Shown here piece by piece: positions 1 through 5,844 of a stretch of 6,688 nucleotides of DNA. A program made the position numbers and the translations under genes. The stretch is from contig CANHBY010000071.1 of assembly GCA_947458895.1 (NCBI GenBank), forward strand, positions 1 to 6,688, in the 5' to 3' direction. This stretch comes from Burkholderiales bacterium. GTDB lineage: Bacteria > Pseudomonadota > Gammaproteobacteria > Burkholderiales > Burkholderiaceae_C. The notes beneath the pieces are model-generated. The model made no database searches. It had not been told where the DNA came from and was given only the letters and a program-made list of their open reading frames with translations. Positions within the stretch are counted from its first letter, which is position 1; each line of letters starts with the position of its first letter.

Positions 1-131
1 AAAAGACGGTGAAAAATGGGGCGCTGCGGCTGATTTGCAGCCGACGACTCCCAAGTCCGACAGGCTGCTAGCCAGCGGGCTTGATGGCGGCGCGATCAAA
101 CGACATTTCAGCCCTGACACGACACTAGGTT
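1..131. other. Segment with no supported gene
   Basis: I find no gene here that I can support. One plus frame is open from base 2 but runs through the hairpin at 132-187 into the end of rne, and its translation looks like no family I know. A second plus frame ends at a TAG at 69-71 and could be the last 22 codons of a gene entering from the left. On the minus strand one frame stays open from a GTG near 118 to the window edge, but with no clear ribosome-binding site. The symmetric hairpin next door would suit a convergent gene on the left, but this is only inference. Confidence 0.3.
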
Positions 132-187
132 CCTGTCCTCCAAGCAAAGAGGCCGCCTGTGGGCGGCCTCTTTGCTTGGAGGACAGG
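132..187. terminator. Perfect hairpin, probable bidirectional terminator for rne
   Basis: Bases 132-157 and 162-187 are perfect reverse complements (26 bp) around the 4-base loop TGTG. The inner part has an A-rich left arm (AAGCAAAGAGGCCGCC) and a T-rich right arm (GGCGGCCTCTTTGCTT), and because the element is a palindrome the same holds on both strands. It starts 20 bases after the rne stop codon, where a terminator is expected. No long T-run follows the stem on either side (only CTTTTC on the plus strand), so release may depend on the T-rich arm itself, or the stem may mainly protect the mRNA 3' end. The stem is longer than most intrinsic terminators. Confidence 0.8.
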
Positions 188-207
188 CTTTTCAGCCTGG
201 CCTTGCC

Positions 208-3087
208 TTAGGCGCCAGGCTGCTGCGAGCCCGAGGTCTCGAAGGGCAGCTTCACGTTGCTGAGATCGCGACGTGTTTCGACCAGGACCAAGGGCCCTGT
301 GTCTTCGAGCACCACGGGCTTGGGCTCGCGGGCCACGTGGACGGGGTGGGGCTCATTGGCAATGGCCTCCTGAGCCAGCCGGATTTTTTCGGCATCAGAG
401 CCGACCCACTCCAGGCCGACGTTGGAGGCCAGTGACTGCAGCGCCTGTGTGGGCAACACGAAGGGGGCTGAAGGCTGGGTTCGGACTTCAGGGGCAGTAG
501 CCGGAGGCACTGCCGGCTCGACCACTTGCGGCGCGGCCTCTGGAGCCACTGATCGAATGGCTTCAACGGTTTTTGCCGGGAGAGGCGCGCTGGCGCTCAC
601 TGCGAGCTCTGGCGATTCGGCGTGGATCTCAGACTCGGCCTCGGCTGCAGCAGGTTGGCGTTCCTTGCGCACACGATCACGTCCACGTCCGCGTCCACGA
701 CCTCGGCCCTCGCGCTGCTCAGCACCCGCCTCAGAGGGCGATACTTCGGCATGGGTCTCGGTCTCTTCTGCTGGGGCCGCAGACATTTCCGAGACTGCCT
801 CACGCGCAGGTTGGGCGCCACCGTTTTCGTTGAGTTCGGCTTCGGTGCCATTTACGCCGCTTGCGCTGGCCTCAGAGCGATCACGTCCACCACGGCCGCG
901 GCGGCGGCGTCGGCTGCTGCTGGGAGCGGTGCCCGCCTCAGTCACATCGCTCAGATCCATGTCTGCTGGGGTGGTGTCTGCGAAGGCATTGGACTCGACC
1001 GCTTGTTCAACCACCGCGGGCGCTGCTTTGGGCTCTTGGGGCCGACGTGGCTCACGGTCTTGGCGTGGACCTCTGCGGCTGTTACTGGCAGGGCGATCTG
1101 AGGATCGCTCGCTGAGCTGTAAAGCTTCGGAAGACGGGGCGGCTTCAGCGGGCTTTTCTGCCAAGCTTGGCTCAGCACGAGGTGCCCTGGGTGGCCTGGC
1201 CTCTTTGCGTTCGGAAGGCTCGCGCTCTTCGCGGCGGCCAGAGCGTGCGCCCCGGCCAGAGCGCTCACCACGGCCGCGGTTGCCCCGCTGTGATGTCTCG
1301 GAGATTTCGGTGCTTGGTGGGGCTGTTACGACGGGGCTGGCTTCTGGTGTGAAGAGTTTCTTCACCCAACCGAAGAACCCGCCGCCAGATTCGCTTGTGC
1401 CAGTTGAGGCTGCCGATGCAGCGTTGGCAGCCGGCGCTGAGGAGGCTGGCGCTTTGGGCTGAACCACAGGCGCAGGCGTTTCGGGCAGCAGGCCTTTAAT
1501 CACCGGCTCTTGCTTTGGCTTGGATTTGTCGTTGGCATCTTGACGCCGCGTGATGCCGACTTCATCTTCCTGCTCGTCGATCATCGTGTAGCTGGCCTGC
1601 AGATTTTCCAGGCGGGGATCGTCGTGGCGCAGCCGCTCTAAGCGGTAGTTGGGTGTCTCGAGGTTTTTGTTGGGCAAGAGCAGCACGGTGACGCGTTGCT
1701 TGAGTTCAATTTTGGTGATCTCGGTGCGTTTTTCATTCAGCAAGAAGCTCGTGACCTCGACCGGCACTTGCACATGCACGGCGGCGGTGTTGTCCTTCAT
1801 GGACTCTTCTTGAACCATGCGCAGGATTTGCAGGGCGCTGGACTCAGTGTCGCGGATATGGCCTGTGCCGTTGCAACGGGGGCAGGTGATATGGCTGCCT
1901 TCGCTCAGGGCCGGGCGAAGCCTTTGGCGGCTGAGCTCCAGCAGACCGAACTTGCTGATGCTACTGAACTGAACGCGCGCACGGTCAGGGCGCAGGGCCT
2001 CGCGCAGACGGTTCTCGACTTCGCGGCGGTTGCGGGACTCGTCCATGTCGATGAAGTCGACGACGATCAGGCCCCCGAGGTCGCGCAGCCGCATTTGGCG
2101 GGCGATTTCATCGGCTGCCTCGAGGTTGGTGCGAGTGGCGGTTTCTTCGATGTCGCTGCCACGGGTGGATCGTGCGCTGTTGACGTCAACAGACACCAAT
2201 GCTTCTGTGTGGTCGATCACGATGGCGCCACCTGAGGGCAGGTTCACCGTGCGTGAGAAGGCGGTTTCGATCTGGTGTTCGATCTGGAAGCGGCTGAACA
2301 GAGGAGCATCTTCGCGGTAGCGTTTGACCTTGTGCGCCGACTCAGGCATCACATGGTTCATGAATTGCGATGCTTGATCGAAGATGTCGTCGGTGTCGAT
2401 CAGGATTTCACCCACATCAGAGGTGAAGTAGTCTCGGATGGCCCGAATGACCAGTGAGGACTCTTGATAAATCAGGAAGGCACCCTTGCCAGCTTGTGAA
2501 GCGCCATCGATGGCGGTCCAGAGCTTGAGCATGTAGTTCAAGTCCCATTGCAGCTCATCCACGCTGCGGCCGATGCCAGCGGTTCGGGCGATGAGGCTCA
2601 TGCCTTGGGGGTACTTGAGCTGCTCAAGGTTTTCCTTGAGCTCTTCACGGTCTTCGCCTTCGATCCGGCGACTCACGCCACCGCCACGAGGATTGTTGGG
2701 CATCAAAACCAGGTAACGACCGGCCAAGCTCACGAAGGTGGTGAGGGCTGCGCCCTTGTTGCCACGCTCTTCTTTTTCAACTTGAACCAGCAACTCCTGG
2801 CCGTTGGAGATCACGTCTTGGATACGTGCATCTCGAACGCTTGCGCCTTCACGGAAGAATTGACGCGATATTTCTTTGAACGGCAAGAAGCCGTGGCGAT
2901 CTTCGCCGTAGTCCACAAAGCAGGCTTCCAGCGAGGGCTCGATCCGCGTGACGATCGCTTTGTAGATATTGCCCTTGCGTTGTTCACGCCCTTCGATTTC
3001 GGTTTCGAAGTCGAGCAGTTTTTGCCCGTCGACGATTGCCAGGCGGCGCTCTTCTTGTTGCGTCGCGTTGATCAGCATGCGTTTCAT
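208..3087 (-). CDS. rne: Ribonuclease E (Rne/Rng family), full length
   Basis: Endoribonuclease that cuts AU-rich single-stranded RNA in mRNA decay, rRNA and tRNA maturation, and forms the core of the RNA degradosome at the inner membrane. The protein has 959 aa. The start [13 protein letters not shown] matches the E. coli N-terminus; the ATG at 3087 has AAGGAG five bases upstream, and an ATG 18 codons earlier in frame is therefore rejected. An S1 RNA-binding domain covers about residues 38-120. The catalytic Mg-binding aspartates are D301 (VSVDVNSA) and D344 (IVVDFIDM), equivalent to E. coli D303 and D346. The zinc-link is CPRC at C402 and C405. After about residue 510 the chain becomes low-complexity. 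It contains an amphipathic [12 protein letters not shown] (568-579), probably a membrane-targeting helix, then Arg-rich RNA-binding stretches near 601-640, 669-686, 725-737 and 794-810. The chain ends in an ordered-looking segment around [11 protein letters not shown] (892-902). rne stands alone, divergent from rluC. Confidence 0.98.
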   Translation of the reverse strand: MKRMLINATQQEERRLAIVDGQKLLDFETEIEGREQRKGNIYKAIVTRIEPSLEACFVDYGEDRHGFLPFKEISRQFFREGASVRDARIQDVISNGQELLVQVEKEERGNKGAALTTFVSLAGRYLVLMPNNPRGGGVSRRIEGEDREELKENLEQLKYPQGMSLIARTAGIGRSVDELQWDLNYMLKLWTAIDGASQAGKGAFLIYQESSLVIRAIRDYFTSDVGEILIDTDDIFDQASQFMNHVMPESAHKVKRYREDAPLFSRFQIEHQIETAFSRTVNLPSGGAIVIDHTEALVSVDVNSARSTRGSDIEETATRTNLEAADEIARQMRLRDLGGLIVVDFIDMDESRNRREVENRLREALRPDRARVQFSSISKFGLLELSRQRLRPALSEGSHITCPRCNGTGHIRDTESSALQILRMVQEESMKDNTAAVHVQVPVEVTSFLLNEKRTEITKIELKQRVTVLLLPNKNLETPNYRLERLRHDDPRLENLQASYTMIDEQEDEVGITRRQDANDKSKPKQEPVIKGLLPETPAPVVQPKAPASSAPAANAASAASTGTSESGGGFFGWVKKLFTPEASPVVTAPPSTEISETSQRGNRGRGERSGRGARSGRREEREPSERKEARPPRAPRAEPSLAEKPAEAAPSSEALQLSERSSDRPASNSRRGPRQDREPRRPQEPKAAPAVVEQAVESNAFADTTPADMDLSDVTEAGTAPSSSRRRRRGRGGRDRSEASASGVNGTEAELNENGGAQPAREAVSEMSAAPAEETETHAEVSPSEAGAEQREGRGRGRGRGRDRVRKERQPAAAEAESEIHAESPELAVSASAPLPAKTVEAIRSVAPEAAPQVVEPAVPPATAPEVRTQPSAPFVLPTQALQSLASNVGLEWVGSDAEKIRLAQEAIANEPHPVHVAREPKPVVLEDTGPLVLVETRRDLSNVKLPFETSGSQQPGA
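673..708 (-). repeat. Simple repeat encoding a Gly-Arg tract in RNase E
   Basis: This in-frame tandem repeat of GGACGT/GGACGC-type hexamers encodes alternating Gly-Arg (residues 794-803), followed by DR. Such RGG/RG-like tracts bind RNA without sequence specificity, which fits the RNA-binding arm of RNase E. Hexamer repeats of this kind can expand or contract in units of two residues without shifting the frame, so the tract length may differ between strains. That variation is an inference. Confidence 0.65.
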
Positions 3088-3092
3088 CTTCA

Positions 3093-3098
3093 CTCCTT
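3093..3098 (-). promoter_or_regulatory. Ribosome-binding site of rne
   Basis: Read on the minus strand this is AAGGAG, five bases before the ATG at 3087. It fixes the start of rne at [10 protein letters not shown] and excludes the in-frame ATG 54 bases upstream. With two further bases upstream (AGAAGGAG, 3093-3100) it is complementary to the loop sequence CTCCTTTT at 3258-3265 in the same leader. Confidence 0.85.
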
Positions 3099-3183
3099 CT
3101 GTTGCAGCCCATGGGCCGCCTACATCATTTGACCGATGCACGAGAAACGCGGATGAACCAGAAGGGTGTCGCCCTGGACTGAA

Positions 3184-3341
3184 CTCATGCGATGGATAAA
3201 CCGCATGAGGTCAGCGTTGGCGCGTGCGCGGGGGTGTTACAGGAGGATGGGGGCGAAAAAAGGAGGTTCGCCAATCGGTCAGAAAACGCCGCCCGACCGC
3301 AGCGCCAATGGGGCACGAGCAGCGCAAAAAGAGCGCGCTGC
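3184..3341 (-). promoter_or_regulatory. Structured 5' leader of rne with tandem stem-loops
   Basis: Read on the minus strand, four inverted repeats follow one another ahead of rne. The first is 3341-3319 (7-bp stem GCAGCGC, loop GCTCTTTTT). The second is 3299-3276 (5-bp stem CGGTC, 14-base loop containing GTTTTCT). The third is 3272-3252 (6-bp stem GGCGAA, loop CCTCCTTTT). The fourth is 3209-3184 (8-bp stem CTCATGCG, loop GTTTATCCAT). Three loops carry runs of four or five U residues, the kind of single-stranded site RNase E prefers. In E. coli the rne mRNA has a leader of about 361 nt with stem-loops through which RNase E represses its own expression. Similar control here is inferred from position and structure; I cannot show homology to the E. 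coli hairpins. Confidence 0.45.
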
Positions 3342-3453
3342 ATGCCTAGGGCGAGGGGTAAAGGGGCTGGAACCGAGTTCAACATCCGCTGGGGTCACTT
3401 GACGCAGGCAGTAGCACGAATAAGGCAGGCTTGAATCGCCCCGAGTGCTGCTA

Positions 3454-3480
3454 CCTTTAAAAACCTTTATTTGGGTTCAA
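3454..3480 (-). promoter_or_regulatory. Weak candidate promoter for rne
   Basis: On the minus strand TTGAAC (3480-3475) resembles a -35 box (5 of 6 bases). TAAAGG (3459-3454) is a poor -10 (3 of 6) after a short 15-base spacer. Transcription from here would give an rne leader of roughly 360 nt, close to the E. coli length. The match is weak and other AT-rich positions between 3440 and 3683 are possible. Confidence 0.2.
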
Positions 3481-3573
3481 ACAGACGTTTGTTCTGCCGC
3501 AATAGTCTTCGGGCCGCACCTCGTAACGAAAGCCAGGTGCCTACCTAAAGAACATTGCGTTGCATCACCATTA

Positions 3574-3590
3574 ACCAAGCTAGGCTTGGT
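3574..3590. repeat. Short perfect inverted repeat, ACCAAGC-TAG-GCTTGGT
   Basis: A 7-bp perfect inverted repeat with a 3-base spacer lies in the AT-richer half of the rne-rluC gap, 33 bases before the candidate -35 of rluC. It has no T-run on either side, so it is not a typical terminator. It could be an operator for a dimeric regulator or a small hairpin in an rne transcript that starts further right. Nothing identifies a binding protein. Confidence 0.35.
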
Positions 3591-3622
3591 CTCCACCTGC
3601 TGCCGAACGAGTGAAATACTGT

Positions 3623-3652
3623 TTGTCACACTCTTCGTCATCAGAACATTAA
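3623..3652 (+). promoter_or_regulatory. Candidate sigma-70 promoter for the rluC operon
   Basis: TTGTCA at 3623-3628 matches the -35 consensus in 5 of 6 bases. After 17-18 bases comes ACATTAA (3646-3652), a weak -10. The segment is among the most AT-rich of the window. A start near 3658-3660 would leave a leader of only about 25 bases before the GTG of rluC, which fits the lack of a good ribosome-binding site there. Confidence 0.3.
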
Positions 3653-3683
3653 ACTTTGACGAATTAATTACTTTGGCAGACAA

Positions 3684-4724
3684 GTGGCTACGAACATTAT
3701 AGGTGCCAAAAATGGTGCGCAAAAGCCAGAAAAGGGGGAGCCGCCCCCTCAGACCAGCGGATTGAGCTCATCACGCCTCGTGCGACATCTTGAGGTGGAT
3801 GAAGAATCTCAGGGGCAGCGGCTGGATAACTTTTTGCTTCGGCACCTCAAGGGGGTCCCCAAGACCCACATTTACCGCGTCATTCGAAGCGGCGAAGTGC
3901 GCGTCAACAAGGGCCGGGCTTCGGCTGACACGCGCCTGGAGTACGGCGATGATGTGCGGGTACCTCCCATGCGCACGGCGGAAACGAATGCGCCGACCGC
4001 CCAGGCGGCGCCTGCCCGCGAGTTTCCCATCATCTATGAAGATGACTACTTGATCGCGATCAATAAGCCAGCAGGTGTCGCTGTCCATGGCGGCAGTGGG
4101 GTGAGCTCTGGGGTAATCGAGCAATTGCGCCAGGCGCGGCCGCAGGCCCGCTACCTGGAGTTGGTGCATCGGTTGGATAAGGAAACATCGGGGCTGTTGC
4201 TGATCGCTAAAAAGCGCTCGGCCTTGGTTCATCTGCAAGATCAGTTTCGGGCGCGCAAGACGGAGAAAACCTACGCCGCATTGGTGAAGGGCGCATGGCC
4301 AGCCCGTCAAAAATTGATTGACTTGGCTCTCTATAAGTACATCGATGCGCAGGGCGAGCGCCGGGTGAAGGCGGTGCCTGCCGACCACGAGCAGGGCCGG
4401 CGCTCTATCAGCTTGGTGCATGTGGTTCAGTTGCTCGGCGCCTTCAGCTTGCTGGATGTGAGCATCAAAACGGGCCGAACTCACCAAATCCGCGTGCATT
4501 TGGCAGCCCATGACCACCCCATCGTGGGAGACGACAAATATGGCGACTTCGCGCTCAACAAGGAAATGAGCCGGGGCAGCGTGGTGCCCCGATGTCCGTT
4601 TTCACGCATGTTTTTGCATGCTCGACGCTTGGGGTTCGAGCATCCGGCCAGTCAAGAGCCTTTGGAGTTGCTGGCGCCATTACCGGCAGAATGTGAATCT
4701 TTGATCGCAGCTTTGCAGCCATGA
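3684..4724 (+). CDS. rluC: 23S rRNA pseudouridine synthase RluC (RluA family)
   Basis: Isomerises specific uridines of 23S rRNA to pseudouridine; the E. coli enzyme acts on U955, U2504 and U2580. The 346-aa protein has a variable N-terminal tail of about 35 residues, an S4 RNA-binding domain (about 45-105, RLDNFLLRHLKGVPKTHIYR) and an RluA-type catalytic domain. The catalytic motif is HRLDKETSG with D165. Further family motifs are YEDDYLIAINKPAGVAVHGG (118-137), KTGRTHQIRVH (262-272) and GDDKYG (282-287). YEDDYLIAINKPAGVAVHGG and the S4 domain fit RluC, while RluD is the main alternative. The start is uncertain. GTG at 3684 is the first common start codon after an in-frame stop at 3657-3659 but lacks a clear ribosome-binding site; later GTG/TTG codons up to about 3795 would only trim the tail. 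It is probably first in the operon, and its stop overlaps the next start as ATGA. Confidence 0.95.
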   Translation: MATNIIGAKNGAQKPEKGEPPPQTSGLSSSRLVRHLEVDEESQGQRLDNFLLRHLKGVPKTHIYRVIRSGEVRVNKGRASADTRLEYGDDVRVPPMRTAETNAPTAQAAPAREFPIIYEDDYLIAINKPAGVAVHGGSGVSSGVIEQLRQARPQARYLELVHRLDKETSGLLLIAKKRSALVHLQDQFRARKTEKTYAALVKGAWPARQKLIDLALYKYIDAQGERRVKAVPADHEQGRRSISLVHVVQLLGAFSLLDVSIKTGRTHQIRVHLAAHDHPIVGDDKYGDFALNKEMSRGSVVPRCPFSRMFLHARRLGFEHPASQEPLELLAPLPAECESLIAALQP

Positions 4725-5383
4725 CCCGACCACGCCAGTTTGATTTGATTGTGTTTGACTGGGATGGAACCCTGTTTGATTCCACCGCCCTCATTACCCG
4801 AAGTATCCAGGCTGCCTGTGCTGATGTGGGCACCAAGGTGCCCAGTGATCGCGATGCCAGTTATGTGATTGGTTTGGGCTTGATGCAGGCCCTGGCCCAC
4901 GCAGCCCCTGAGCTACCAACAGATCGGCACGAGGAATTGTGCAGCCGCTATCGTCACCACTATTTGCAGCGTCAGCATGAGGTGATGTTGTTTGAGGGGA
5001 CTTTGCCGATGCTTGCTGGTTTGAAGGAGCGCAAGCACCAGTTGGCCGTGGCCACGGGCAAGTCTCGTCGAGGCCTGGATGATGTGTTGAAAGTCAGTGA
5101 TCTTCGAAGCGTATTTGATGCCACCCGCACAGCGGATGAAACAACCTCAAAGCCGCACCCACAAATGCTTTTGGAGCTGATGAGTGAATTGGGTGTGGAG
5201 CCAGAGCGCACCCTGATGATTGGTGACACCACCCATGATTTGCAGATGGCACTCAACGCGGGCGCGGCGAGCGTAGGTGTGAGTTACGGTGCTCATGACT
5301 ACGACGCCTTCGCTGAATTTTTGCCTCGGTCGGTCGCCCACTCCGTGGCCGAACTTGATGTCTGGCTGGCGGGGCATGCTTGA
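4721..5383 (+). CDS. HAD-IA family phosphatase (phosphoglycolate phosphatase-like)
   Basis: Predicted cytosolic Mg-dependent phosphohydrolase of the haloacid dehalogenase superfamily, 220 aa. All four motifs are present. Motif I is DWDGTLFDS, with nucleophile D13 and acid/base D15. Motif II is ATGKS with T112. Motif III is K144 in SKPHP. Motif IV is IGDTTHD, with D169 and D173 as metal ligands. The helical cap between about residues 20 and 90 marks subfamily IA, the group of phosphoglycolate phosphatase (Gph) and PpaX-like enzymes. The substrate cannot be read from the sequence, and automatic labels such as Gph should be taken as general. Its ATG overlaps the rluC stop by four bases (ATGA) and has no clear ribosome-binding site, so translation is probably coupled to rluC. 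Its end overlaps the Rieske gene by eight bases. A HAD gene also sits between rluC and sppA in Pseudomonas, as far as I recall. Confidence 0.93.
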   Translation: MTRPRQFDLIVFDWDGTLFDSTALITRSIQAACADVGTKVPSDRDASYVIGLGLMQALAHAAPELPTDRHEELCSRYRHHYLQRQHEVMLFEGTLPMLAGLKERKHQLAVATGKSRRGLDDVLKVSDLRSVFDATRTADETTSKPHPQMLLELMSELGVEPERTLMIGDTTHDLQMALNAGAASVGVSYGAHDYDAFAEFLPRSVAHSVAELDVWLAGHA

Positions 5384-5768
5384 GCGGAGCAGCGATGGGG
5401 TACGCCAAGGGCTGCACCTGTGTGCGGCCCCGGAGCTCTTGGAGAAAGGGAAGGCCGTTGTTTTTCGCGTCCGGCACTTTCGTCATGAAGTGACGGCGTT
5501 TGTGTTGCGGCTCGATGGCCAAGTGGTGGGGTTTCTCAATCGCTGTGTGCATGTGCCGGTTGAGATGGATTGGCAGCCCGGCGAGTTTCTCGACAGCAGC
5601 AAGCAATTCATCATTTGTTCGGTTCACGGTGCAGCTTATTCGGCTCTCAGTGGCCAATGCATCGGAGGCCCTTGTGGCCGGGGCAGGCTGACGCGCATTG
5701 ACGTGGCGGAGCTTGACGGGCAAGTCTATTGGTATCCTTCGGAAGGTATTTCGCCAATAGCCATGTGA
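5376..5768 (+). CDS. Small Rieske [2Fe-2S] protein
   Basis: Soluble single-domain Rieske protein of about 130 aa, expected to hold a [2Fe-2S] cluster and transfer electrons; its partner is unknown. Ligands are C57 and H59 (RCVHV) and C81 and H84 (CSVHG). The gap between H59 and C81 is 21 residues, longer than the 15-17 usual in Rieske ferredoxins; I recall the same gap in related small Burkholderiales proteins. A third region, SGQCIGGPCGRG (92-103), adds C95 and C100. The GGPC motif forms the 'Pro loop' seen near the cluster. There is no signal peptide, membrane segment or attached oxygenase domain. I chose ATG 5376, which overlaps the HAD stop by eight bases. An in-frame ATG at 5358 would add six residues, and one at 5289 lies deep inside the HAD gene. 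No good ribosome-binding site distinguishes them. Translation is probably coupled to the HAD gene. Confidence 0.9.
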   Translation: MLERSSDGVRQGLHLCAAPELLEKGKAVVFRVRHFRHEVTAFVLRLDGQVVGFLNRCVHVPVEMDWQPGEFLDSSKQFIICSVHGAAYSALSGQCIGGPCGRGRLTRIDVAELDGQVYWYPSEGISPIAM

Positions 5769-5844
5769 TTGCTTTGGTGTTTTTACCACCCCCATTTTCC
5801 TCGCCCCTTTGTTGACGGCGCTTGCGCCATGAAAGAGATCTTTT

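Larger units (their letters stand above)
3088..3683. other. Long divergent intergenic region between rne and rluC
   Basis: These 596 bases hold no gene I can support. Small frames of about 80 codons exist on both strands (for example 3445-3702 plus and 3477-3722 minus), but they overlap each other, lack ribosome-binding sites and look like no family. The part near rne (3088 to about 3440) is GC-rich and full of short inverted repeats, and fits a structured mRNA leader for rne. The part near rluC (about 3440-3683) is clearly richer in AT; 24 of 60 bases at 3601-3660 are G or C. This suits promoters firing in both directions. Confidence 0.7.

Noticed and set aside
422..1462. 346-codon open frame on the plus strand opposite the C-terminal half of rne
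   Set aside because: It is the antisense shadow of the GC-rich, Arg/Ala/Pro/Glu-rich rne tail. Its product is low-complexity Ser/Ala/Arg, resembles no family and has no support as a gene.
2548..3132. 194-codon open frame on the plus strand opposite the catalytic half of rne
   Set aside because: It lies fully antisense to the most conserved part of rne, whose family identity is certain. It has no recognisable domain.
3088..3141. 18-codon N-terminal extension of rne to an upstream ATG
   Set aside because: The ATG at 3087 has AAGGAG at good spacing, and the protein then begins [10 protein letters not shown] as in E. coli RNase E. The extension looks like no RNase E and has no ribosome-binding site of its own.
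3445..3722. Overlapping frames of about 80 codons on both strands in the rne-rluC gap
   Set aside because: Neither has a ribosome-binding site, the codon preference of the neighbouring genes or a recognisable motif, and they cover the same bases in opposite directions.
3771..4517. 248-codon open frame on the minus strand opposite rluC
   Set aside because: It is antisense to the S4 and catalytic domains of rluC and has no recognisable motif. GC-rich codon bias readily leaves such frames open.
5817..5828. GGCGC-TT-GCGCC inverted repeat before sppA, considered as a terminator
   Set aside because: The stem is only 4-5 bp and no T-run follows, so at most it is a minor hairpin in the operon mRNA.
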